Source: an uncultured Acetatifactor sp.
GTDB taxonomy: Bacteria > Bacillota > Clostridia > Lachnospirales > Lachnospiraceae
Length of the DNA: 6,336 nucleotides
NCBI GenBank assembly: GCA_948496895.1
Contig: CAOOJO010000161.1
Coordinates: 1 to 6,336, forward strand
Direction of reading: 5' to 3'
Shown one piece after another: positions 1 through 4,892 of this stretch. The translations under genes and the position numbers were made by a program. The first letter of the stretch is position 1, and each line of letters starts with the position of its first letter. The notes under the pieces were generated by a model that saw nothing but the letters and a program-made list of their open reading frames with translations, was not told where the DNA came from and did no database searches.

Positions 1-787
1 CGCCCAGGTAGCTGGCCTTCTGGATCGTGGTCCCGCAGTAGGGACAGCCCTTGCCCAGGGTGTTCTTGCTGAGCATCACGGGATACCTGCCGGGCCTGCC
101 GAACAGGTCCTTCTCCGTGTTGCGCCCGCCGGAGGCGGTCATTTTCTGCAGCGTGTCGGTCAGCGCCTCATAGACCTGTCTCCAGCGGCTCTCGGGGACG
201 GTGCCCACCTTCTTTTTCGGATGGAGGCCCGCCCGCAGCAGGATGTCCTGGAGCACGCCGTTGCCCAGCCCGGGAATCCGCTGCTCCGTGGCCAGGAAAG
301 CCTTCATGGACAGATTCCCCGAGGCCTGCTCCCTCAGCTCCCGGAAATAGGCATAGTCGAATTCTTCGCTTCCGGGCATGGGCTTCTCCTTGGCCACATG
401 GTAATAGAAATTGTCGTACTCCTTAGGATTTACCAGGAACATGGAGCCGTACATCTGCACGGTGCACACCAGGTTGCTGCCGTCCTCCAGCTCGATCCTG
501 GTCTGGTAGCGGGGAGGGAGCTTTTCGCCGGGGGCGTAATATCTTAAATTCGTTCCATCCCCTACGGCAAAGCGGTAGTCTCCCACCTCGATCTCCACAT
601 AGCTGCCCCAGCCCGTGGCCTCCCCCAGGCGCTTTCCCTCCATGGTCTCCGCGTAGAAGCCGGGCTCGCCTGTGTACCAGGCAAAGGAGTGCTTGGTGTG
701 GGCCGCTTCCACCCTGCGGATCTCCAGCCCTTTCACGGTCTCGTTAAGCTGTGCGGCTATGGTAAGGCTCTCCGGTATTTCCAGCAT
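1..787 (-). CDS. Fpg/Nei-family DNA glycosylase homologue, 3' end cut by the window edge
   Basis: 262 codons are visible; the C-terminus lies off the left edge. Fpg and Nei enzymes excise oxidised bases and nick the DNA. What is seen: N-terminus MLEIPES, aligning with the family's MPELPE; a helix-two-turn-helix segment GLGNGVLQDILLRAGLHP at residues 173-190, which is very close to the family GLGN-RAGIHP signature; and the first half of a C-terminal zinc finger, CPYC at 248-251. The second Cys pair would be outside the window. Odd points: family Pro2, the Schiff-base nucleophile, is Leu here, while Glu3 and Glu6 are kept. The usual GKY lysine of the beta-hairpin is Ser62 (GSY). Start chosen because AAGGAGG sits 7 bases upstream. 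The stop of the GyrI-like gene is 22 bases before the ATG, so they are probably co-transcribed. Family assignment is firm; glycosylase activity is not. Confidence 0.88.
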   Translation of the reverse strand, partial: MLEIPESLTIAAQLNETVKGLEIRRVEAAHTKHSFAWYTGEPGFYAETMEGKRLGEATGWGSYVEIEVGDYRFAVGDGTNLRYYAPGEKLPPRYQTRIELEDGSNLVCTVQMYGSMFLVNPKEYDNFYYHVAKEKPMPGSEEFDYAYFRELREQASGNLSMKAFLATEQRIPGLGNGVLQDILLRAGLHPKKKVGTVPESRWRQVYEALTDTLQKMTASGGRNTEKDLFGRPGRYPVMLSKNTLGKGCPYCGTTIQKASYLG

Positions 788-794
788 AGGAACT

Positions 795-801
795 CCTCCT
801 T
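795..801 (-). promoter_or_regulatory. Ribosome binding site of the Fpg-like gene
   Basis: AAGGAGG on the minus strand, 7 bases before the ATG at 787. It fixes this ATG as the start, and so fixes Leu rather than Pro as residue 2. Confidence 0.85.
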
Positions 802-809
802 AAATATCA

Positions 810-1292
810 TCACGATACAGAAATCCCATAGTCCAGGATGATGTTTCCCTCCCCGTCCGGCGTGGTGTACCTGGGGCAGTTGTATCTCTCGAAGCACCAG
901 TCGTCCTCTTTCCTGGCAAACCCTGCTGCCCGCAGCGCCTCCAGGCACATGTCATGGGTCTCCATGGTAAAGAAGTCCCCGCTGCCCTCCTTGTCGGACA
1001 GATAGCATACCGCATACTCCTGTGGCTCTATGTCAATGGACTCAAACCCCTCCGGAACCTCTGTGCCTGCCGGGAAGAACATGCCGATCCATCGCTCGGG
1101 CATCCCGTCCACGATGTGCACGGCGCCGATATAGGCATCCCCGTTGAGGGGAAGGCACTGATTCTGCTCCAATACCGCGAACCAGTCCTTTTCCCACCAT
1201 TCCCCCCAGTTGGGAGCGCCTGTATATCTTTTTCCGATCAGCCGCGTTGCCGGCCAGCTTTCTTTCTTGATTTCCAATACTTTCACTGCCAT
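810..1292 (-). CDS. GyrI-like / AraC effector-binding-domain protein
   Basis: 160 residues when started at the ATG at 1292 (MAVKVLEI). An in-frame ATG ten codons upstream at 1322 has no good ribosome site, while AAGGAGG lies 6 bases before 1292. The protein looks like a stand-alone GyrI-like small-molecule-binding domain. It has an N-terminal beta-strand start, a Trp-rich segment (W29, W32, W33, W37), a central P-x-G-F plus I-x-P-x-x-YAV strand around 80-96, and the usual C-terminal ERYNCPRY...LDYGISV ending at 135-159. Relatives bind hydrophobic or drug-like ligands, act as the sensing half of AraC/MerR regulators, or hydrolyse some electrophiles. No DNA-binding domain is present, so it is not itself a regulator of the usual kind. 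It lies between the zinc-ribbon gene (112-base gap) and the Fpg-like gene (22-base gap), probably in one transcript. The ligand is unknown. Confidence 0.82.
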   Translation of the reverse strand: MAVKVLEIKKESWPATRLIGKRYTGAPNWGEWWEKDWFAVLEQNQCLPLNGDAYIGAVHIVDGMPERWIGMFFPAGTEVPEGFESIDIEPQEYAVCYLSDKEGSGDFFTMETHDMCLEALRAAGFARKEDDWCFERYNCPRYTTPDGEGNIILDYGISVS

Positions 1293-1298
1293 GGTCTG

Positions 1299-1305
1299 CC
1301 TCCTT
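1299..1305 (-). promoter_or_regulatory. Ribosome binding site deciding the GyrI-like start
   Basis: AAGGAGG on the minus strand, 6 bases before the ATG at 1292. It argues against the longer reading from 1322. Confidence 0.8.
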
Positions 1306-1345
1306 GTCTTCTGCTGTTTCATTCCTGCATCAGTGGATGGAAAGA

Positions 1346-1379
1346 CAGCCGGAACAGAACGGAATGTCCGCTTCGGCTG
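1346..1379 (-). other. Weak hairpin between the zinc-ribbon and GyrI-like genes
   Basis: CAGCCG and CGGCTG form a 6-bp stem around a 22-base loop in the 112-base gap. On the minus strand it is followed by a short pyrimidine stretch (TCTTTCC). It could lower read-through between the two genes, but the stem is short, the loop is long and there is no real T run. No promoter is evident in this gap. Confidence 0.25.
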
Positions 1380-1404
1380 CCCCTGCTTTCGGAATTACAC
1401 TTCC

Positions 1405-1680
1405 TTATGCCCTCCAGCGCTCCAGGGTGGGGAAGTATTCGCCCAGCATGGCCTTCGCCTCCTCCACCGTCTTGGCCCGGCCGCCCTCCACCTCGAAGGG
1501 TGCGCAGAAGTCTATCATCTCCTCCAGGCTGCAGTCCTGGGCAAAGGCCCCGTCTTTGTAGCAGTAGCAGCAGTAGGTGTCGTTTTTGCTGCCGTCCTGG
1601 TTGGTTCCGTACTGCTCCTCCTGCATGGGCATCCCGCAGCTCTGGCAGATCTTCAGTTCCTGTTTCATTGTGTTTTCCAT
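1405..1680 (-). CDS. Small putative zinc-ribbon protein
   Basis: 91 residues starting MENTMKQELKICQSCGMPM. The frame is open further upstream, but ATG 1680 has AAAGGAG 9 bases before it, and the upstream codons overlap a hairpin-rich leader, so the short form is preferred. C12-x-x-C15 near the N-terminus and the YCCYC cluster (C37, C38, C40) make a four-cysteine zinc site. The CQSCGMPM...G-S...YC-YCY-DG pattern is that of the widespread 'putative zinc ribbon' family of about 90 residues (I believe Pfam Zn_ribbon_2). The C-terminal half is acidic and helical (SLEEMIDFCAPF, then TVEEAKAMLGEYFP). Molecular function is not known; members are often found alone or beside GyrI-like proteins and stress genes, as here. 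It is the first gene of the probable unit that continues into the GyrI-like and Fpg-like genes. Confidence 0.85.
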   Translation of the reverse strand: MENTMKQELKICQSCGMPMQEEQYGTNQDGSKNDTYCCYCYKDGAFAQDCSLEEMIDFCAPFEVEGGRAKTVEEAKAMLGEYFPTLERWRA

Positions 1681-1689
1681 GGTGTCGCT

Positions 1690-1696
1690 CTCCTTT
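1690..1696 (-). promoter_or_regulatory. Ribosome binding site of the zinc-ribbon gene
   Basis: AAAGGAG on the minus strand, 9 bases before the ATG at 1680. It supports the 91-residue form over the 130-codon open frame. Confidence 0.7.
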
Positions 1697-1725
1697 CGTT
1701 TTGCATGCTTTCCCTTATCGGGTCT

Positions 1726-1744
1726 GGCGGAGGTGCGCCCCGCC
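1726..1744 (-). other. Leader hairpin 1 of the zinc-ribbon gene
   Basis: GGCGGAG and CCCCGCC (plus strand) flank the loop GTGCG. In the minus-strand RNA this is a 7-bp stem with one G-U pair. It lies 46 bases upstream of the zinc-ribbon ATG with no T run after it, so it is a leader structure rather than a clear terminator. Confidence 0.4.
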
Positions 1745-1759
1745 CTGCATTTCACTATG

Positions 1760-1778
1760 GGAAGCGGCGCCTGCTTCC
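1760..1778 (-). other. Leader hairpin 2 of the zinc-ribbon gene
   Basis: GGAAGC and GCTTCC flank a 7-base loop (plus strand GGCGCCT). It sits just downstream of the candidate -10 at 1793-1798, so it would be near the 5' end of the transcript, where it could affect stability or carry regulation. Confidence 0.4.
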
Positions 1779-1780
1779 TT

Positions 1781-1803
1781 AAGTGTAGGTCTATCATACA
1801 CTT
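1781..1803. promoter_or_regulatory. Inverted repeat AAGTGTA-N9-TACACTT, probable operator
   Basis: Two perfect 7-base arms, 1781-1787 and 1797-1803, separated by 9 bases. The repeat overlaps the candidate -10 of the zinc-ribbon gene, as expected for a repressor site. The cognate regulator is not in the window. Confidence 0.45.
1793..1798 (-). promoter_or_regulatory. Candidate -10 box for the zinc-ribbon/GyrI/Fpg unit
   Basis: TATGAT on the minus strand gives a leader of about 105 bases before the ATG at 1680. No good -35 is seen at 16-18 bases. The place where it should be is occupied by the TGAC-N8-GTCA dyad, which would fit an activator-dependent or tightly repressed promoter. Confidence 0.35.
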
Positions 1804-1806
1804 CTT

Positions 1807-1830
1807 AATATGACATCAGCGCGTCATATT
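1807..1830. promoter_or_regulatory. Inverted repeat AATATGAC-N8-GTCATATT, probable operator
   Basis: Perfect 8-base arms at 1807-1814 and 1823-1830 around ATCAGCGC. The 24-base dyad is about the size of a TetR, MarR or similar dimer site. It covers the -35 region of the candidate zinc-ribbon promoter and lies 42 bases past the stop of the NimA-like gene. No T run directly follows the repeat, so a terminator role is unlikely. Confidence 0.5.
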
Positions 1831-1872
1831 TTAAAAATTTATCTGCCTACCGTTGTTGGCGGCATCTCCCCG

Positions 1873-2364
1873 CTACCCTCTCGCCTTCAGCAGCTCAAGT
1901 CCCTCTTTACCGCAGATGTGCTCAACGGACATCTCCATCATGCACAAGGACTCCCGGAACCTGTCGATTTCGCTCTGCCGCCCTGCTCCATCGCCGTCCG
2001 GATGATATTTTATGGCCAGCGCCTCTATCGCCTCTTTGATTTCCGCCTCATCTTCCAGAATGCGGATCCTGCCAAAGACGATTACGCTCTTGTAGGCGGT
2101 CGTGTACTTCTCGGGAATGACCTCATCCTGGGCTATCACGCAGAAGGAGGCTTTCTCCTGCCTTTTGATCGCGTCTATCTTATGTCCGCTTTTGGCTCCA
2201 TGGAAATATAGTTTGGAGTCCTTGTACACGTAGCTGATGGGGACAGCGTAAGGATAGCCCTCATCGCCGGACAGGGCCAGGACCCCCGATGTCCCTTTCA
2301 TCAGGATATCGATGCTTTCTTTGAGCGGCAGCTCCTGTCTTTTTCTGCGAAGTTCTCTGAACAT
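1873..2364 (-). CDS. NimA-like pyridoxamine 5'-phosphate oxidase-family flavoprotein
   Basis: 163 residues from MFRELRRKRQEL. The open frame extends 26 codons upstream, but this ATG has AGGGGG 6 bases before it and matches the usual family start. The protein is a PNPOx-like split beta-barrel of the COG3467/Nim type: a basic first helix (FRELRRKRQ), KGTSGVLAL at 23-31, the typical YPYAVPISYVY strand at 37-47, then YFHGAKSGHKIDAIKR at 53-68, which in relatives contributes to the flavin site, and a late FGRIRIL strand. Nim proteins reduce 5-nitroimidazoles to harmless amines; most relatives are general flavin or haem-binding reductases with unknown substrates, so resistance should not be assumed. 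It has its own promoter upstream. It is separated from the zinc-ribbon gene by 192 bases with operator-like repeats and is probably transcribed independently. Confidence 0.9.
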   Translation of the reverse strand: MFRELRRKRQELPLKESIDILMKGTSGVLALSGDEGYPYAVPISYVYKDSKLYFHGAKSGHKIDAIKRQEKASFCVIAQDEVIPEKYTTAYKSVIVFGRIRILEDEAEIKEAIEALAIKYHPDGDGAGRQSEIDRFRESLCMMEMSVEHICGKEGLELLKARG

Positions 2365-2437
2365 GTTTTTCCCCCTGTGCTTTCTGTCAATTTTCTTTGA
2401 TATCTTTGCTTCTGATGACTGCGTTCCTATAAACTTT

Positions 2438-2465
2438 ATCATAGAATCCCTGAAACATCAATCAA
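2438..2465 (-). promoter_or_regulatory. Candidate promoter of the NimA-like gene
   Basis: On the minus strand TTGATT (2460-2465) and TATGAT (2438-2443) are separated by 16 bases, in an AT-rich patch unlike the surrounding GC-rich sequence. It lies about 75 bases ahead of the ATG at 2364. The -10 is good, the -35 fair and the spacing slightly short. Confidence 0.5.
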
Positions 2466-2619
2466 AACAATCTCGTCCAGGGCTGCCTTTCCATCCGCAT
2501 TCGTGTTATGCTGGGGAAACAGCCCAGACAATTGTTACGGAAAGGACAAAGGAAATGTACGCTAAGATTCCCTGCGACGGGGAATGGTTCGCCAATGTGG
2601 TCCTCATTGCCAGATAGCA
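2466..2619. other. Gene-poor stretch with one doubtful 20-residue ORF
   Basis: No recognisable gene. The only coding-like signal is a plus-strand ATG at 2555 with AAAGGA 8 bases upstream, reading MYAKIPCDGEWFANVVLIAR to a TAG at 2615-2617. Its codons look gene-like, but the product matches nothing I recognise. It may be the 5' stub of a lost gene or chance. A 6-bp hairpin (ATTCCC/GGGAAT, 2567-2585) lies inside it. Confidence 0.2.
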
Positions 2620-2786
2620 TCAGCTTCCATACATCTCCCCCATCCGCCGGATTCTGGCCGCCAGCTCCCGCACCCAGTCCGGCCCCAGCACTCTGGCGGA
2701 TGGCCCGCTCCGCAGGCCTTCAGGCCCTGGTCAACGGCCACGACCCGGATGTCCCGGAAGGGCTGAATCCATACGTCAAGCTGTAA
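2620..2786 (-). pseudogene. Frameshifted remnant of a WYL-domain regulator C-terminus
   Basis: The last 36 codons before a TGA at 2620-2622 read GLRSGPSARVLGPDWVREL followed by AARIRRMGEMYGS. This resembles the end of YafY/WYL-type transcription regulators (a G-x-x-V-x-x-P-x-x-V/L-R-E pattern followed by a basic helix ending in M/L-Y). The same frame is closed by a stop just upstream. Another frame at 2760-2786 gives LQLDVWIQP, like the preceding WYL strand (V-D-V-W-x-x-P), and a third frame between them gives a short SGSWPLT resembling the W-L-T/G part. At least two frameshifts are therefore needed, and nothing of the N-terminal HTH remains. On the minus strand the operon terminator at 2793-2846 lies immediately upstream, so the fragment is unlikely to be expressed. 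The identification rests on pattern memory and is moderate. Confidence 0.45.
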
Positions 2787-2792
2787 AATCCA

Positions 2793-2846
2793 GCAAAAGG
2801 AACCGGGCACCCGTCAGCCTTGCCTACATCTCTCTGCGGGTGCCCG
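2793..2846 (-). terminator. Rho-independent terminator after the sialidase gene
   Basis: On the minus strand CGGGCACCCG (2837-2846) pairs perfectly with CGGGTGCCCG (2804-2813), a 10-bp GC-rich stem, followed by GGTTCCTTTTGC. The loop is long at 23 bases and the T tract short and interrupted. Starting 30 bases past the sialidase stop, it is well placed to end the FAD oxidoreductase-lyase-sialidase transcript. Confidence 0.7.
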
Positions 2847-2876
2847 TGCCATTCTCTCAGCCGTCTTTCATAAGCT

Positions 2877-3893
2877 TCATCCTATTTCCTCCGGCGAAAG
2901 CCGGATAATCGATAATCCAAAGGAAAATGTATGCTCCGTGGCGCGTCCTGTCTCCGCGATTACATACAGCATCTTCCGGGAAGAGCTGTAGAAGACGTCG
3001 CTGTAGCCACCCTGTCCCGCCAGCTCCTTTCTGTAGGGCCATGTCCTCCCGTCGTCGTCGCTGCGCCGGATGGACAGCCGTATCCTGCCCTCCTCCCTCC
3101 TGCACGCGCAGTTGGTGAACCAGAGATGTCCGTCCCCCTGGGTCATCCCCGCGCAGCAGACCGGGTCAATCAGCTGTCCGTCAAAATAGAAGCCGCCCCA
3201 GTTCCGGATCCCGTCCGGGCTGAAGCCCACCTTGCGCATATCCTTCCCGGTTTCGTGACGGCAGTTCAGCATCATTCTGCCGTCCGACAATTCCGCGATC
3301 ACCGATTCATTGGGATCCACAAAATCCTCATCGGCCCAGATGATCTCACCGCACTGCCAGGTTCCCCCATGATCGTCGCTGTACAGCGTCGTCACCACAG
3401 AAGGGTGATGGCTGGTGATATCCATCCGGTTCGCGGCTGCCCAGACCGGGACAATCAGCCTGCCCGTGGAAGTCACGAGCCCATGCCCCGGCCCTGCCGC
3501 GATGACAGTCCAGTTGTACTGCTCCCGAAGCGACGCGTATGCCCCGGAAATGTCCCTGGCCTCAGACCAGGTAAGCCCCTGGTCGAGACTGTACATATAA
3601 TAGGCCTGCCGGTAATTGCGGTGCCAGATCAGATGCACCATATCCTGATCCGCGAACAGAACAGCATTGTGGATTGCGTCGGTTCCATGACCATACGCGA
3701 TGACCATGCGCTCAGACCATTGTCCCCCTCCGTCCGTGCTGCGGCGGATTGCCAGGTCCATGGCAGACCAGTCCCCGCCATAGCGGCACTCATAGGCCGC
3801 AATCACCGTTCCCTTATCCGTGCATACAATGCTGGGCACTCTGTAGATCCGATACCCGCCCTTCCCATATTCCTCTATCCGTGTCTGTTCCAT
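2877..3893 (-). CDS. Exo-alpha-sialidase (GH33-type), no signal peptide
   Basis: 338 residues with a six-bladed-propeller sialidase layout. It would release terminal sialic acid, or a related sugar acid, from glycosides. Seen: YRVP (17-20, the family's Y/F-R-I-P, Arg18 of the triad); D41 in RYGGDWSAMD as the likely acid/base; four Asp boxes, STDGGGQW (52-59), SLDQGLTW (102-109), SDDHGGTW (172-179) and SDDDGRTW (278-285); AGPGHGL at 133-139; N-E196 in NESVIAEL with R212 (NCR) as second triad Arg; R270 or R272 in GRIRLSIRRS as third; Y297 in GGYSD as likely nucleophile, paired with E196; and E314 in IAETG. The catalytic set looks complete. There is no signal peptide, membrane segment or carbohydrate-binding module, so it should be cytoplasmic and act on imported oligosaccharides. 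Start: AAGGGA 6 bases before the ATG. It lies 39 bases after the lyase gene and is the last gene before the terminator. Confidence 0.9.
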   Translation of the reverse strand: MEQTRIEEYGKGGYRIYRVPSIVCTDKGTVIAAYECRYGGDWSAMDLAIRRSTDGGGQWSERMVIAYGHGTDAIHNAVLFADQDMVHLIWHRNYRQAYYMYSLDQGLTWSEARDISGAYASLREQYNWTVIAAGPGHGLVTSTGRLIVPVWAAANRMDITSHHPSVVTTLYSDDHGGTWQCGEIIWADEDFVDPNESVIAELSDGRMMLNCRHETGKDMRKVGFSPDGIRNWGGFYFDGQLIDPVCCAGMTQGDGHLWFTNCACRREEGRIRLSIRRSDDDGRTWPYRKELAGQGGYSDVFYSSSRKMLYVIAETGRATEHTFSFGLSIIRLSPEEIG

Positions 3894-3910
3894 GAATTTT
3901 CCCTTCCTCT

Positions 3911-3923
3911 GCCGGATTCCGGC
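3911..3923. repeat. Short palindrome between lyase and sialidase genes
   Basis: GCCGGATTCCGGC: 6-base arms around one T, in the 39-base gap just ahead of the sialidase ribosome site. As RNA it gives a 5-bp GC stem with a 3-base loop. It may affect message stability or relative translation, or be chance. Confidence 0.3.
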
Positions 3924-3932
3924 GCAGACCCC

Positions 3933-4847
3933 TTAGTCCCGGATAATCAGCCCCTCCGGGCATTCCTCCTCCAGGGCCGCCAGGGTCTTCCACAGCTCGT
4001 CCGCCTGCTCCTCCTTCAGGTCGATTTGGGGCCGGTGCATATGCCCTGCCATCAGGCCCCGGTACTGCAGGCCGCTCTTAAAGATAGCCATGTTGCTTCC
4101 GGCTCCCAGGGCTCTGACGAATTTGTTGGCCAGGCGCTGCCATCCCCGGGCGGCTTCCATGTCCCCGGCCTGGAACGCTTCATAAATCTTCACGAAGGGC
4201 TCCGGGTAGACCGAGCTGCAGCCGGACACCGTTCCGGCGCAGCCCATTGCCAGCGTGGGCAGGAACAGGCTGTCCGCCCCCTGCACCACCTCAAAATCCC
4301 TGGAGATTCCCAGATACTCATATGTACGGGCCATGTCTGCATAGGAATATTTGATTCCGGCCACGTTCGGACATTGCTCCAGAATACGTCCTATGGTATC
4401 CGAGGTCAGGTCGTTGGCGGCCAGTTGAGGGATATTGTAAAGATAGGCAGGGAAGTCCTGTGGAATCGCGTGGAGCACCTTCACATAATATTCCACCATG
4501 GCATCCGGGTTCGTCCCGAAAAACGCGGGTGTCACGATTCCTACCCCATCCGCGCCGATATCGCAGGCATGCTGCGCCAGACGAATCGTCTCGTCCGGAT
4601 CCATGGCCCCTACGTGGATATAGGTGGTCAGCCTTCCCCGGTTCTGGTCGATAACCGTCTCCGCTACCTTTCTGCGGTCTTCCTCATGCATGAGGAACAT
4701 CTCGCCTGTGGTGCCGCAGGGGTAGAGACAGTCCACACCCCTCTTTACCAGGAATTCCACCATATTCCGGACCTGTTCCAGCATCACCTGGCCATTCTCA
4801 TCAAACGGCGTCACCATTGCGGTGATTACACCATGAAGTCTTTTCAT
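3933..4847 (-). CDS. N-acetylneuraminate lyase / DHDPS-superfamily aldolase
   Basis: 304 residues, the usual length for this (beta/alpha)8 class I aldolase family. The ATG at 4847 has GGGAGA 6 bases upstream; an in-frame TTG seven codons earlier is less likely. Seen: substrate loop GTTGE at 45-49, Y137 in YNIP, and Schiff-base K166 in GIKYS, almost the same spacing as Y137/K165 of E. coli NanA. Leu142 sits where DHDPS has its carboxylate-binding Arg138, which argues for a lyase of the NanA/keto-acid group rather than lysine biosynthesis. Unlike E. coli NanA, the GTTGE loop has Thr for Ser47, and the G-x-D-E sugar-tail motif (G189, D191, E192) is G190-A-D192-S193, so the exact sugar acid is open. 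The expected reaction is cleavage to pyruvate plus ManNAc or a relative. Placement between a flavoprotein (45-base gap) and a sialidase (39-base gap) supports sialic-acid-type catabolism. Confidence 0.85.
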   Translation of the reverse strand: MKRLHGVITAMVTPFDENGQVMLEQVRNMVEFLVKRGVDCLYPCGTTGEMFLMHEEDRRKVAETVIDQNRGRLTTYIHVGAMDPDETIRLAQHACDIGADGVGIVTPAFFGTNPDAMVEYYVKVLHAIPQDFPAYLYNIPQLAANDLTSDTIGRILEQCPNVAGIKYSYADMARTYEYLGISRDFEVVQGADSLFLPTLAMGCAGTVSGCSSVYPEPFVKIYEAFQAGDMEAARGWQRLANKFVRALGAGSNMAIFKSGLQYRGLMAGHMHRPQIDLKEEQADELWKTLAALEEECPEGLIIRD

Positions 4848-4892
4848 AACGATTCTCCCATCTCTCAATCTTTCGGCATCTTTTGTCTCATG

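Noticed and set aside
1405..1797. Longer 130-residue form of the zinc-ribbon protein
   Set aside because: The extra N-terminal residues are encoded by the operator and hairpin region and are unlike the family, and a ribosome site fits the internal ATG at 1680.
954..1808. Plus-strand open frame of 284 codons
   Set aside because: Antisense to the GyrI-like and zinc-ribbon genes and running across their intergenic gap; Pro/Ser/Arg-rich composition without domain features.
1833..1864. Possible terminator after the NimA-like gene
   Set aside because: TGCC/GGCA gives only a 4-bp stem with mismatches, and the T run (ATTTTTAAAA) starts several bases after it. Too weak to call, though some termination here is likely.
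2604..2810. 68-codon minus-strand open frame starting in the terminator
   Set aside because: It starts inside the terminator stem. Only a short piece (LQLDVWIQP) looks like WYL sequence, and the rest is out of frame with the better match, so it is treated as part of the pseudogene rather than as a gene.
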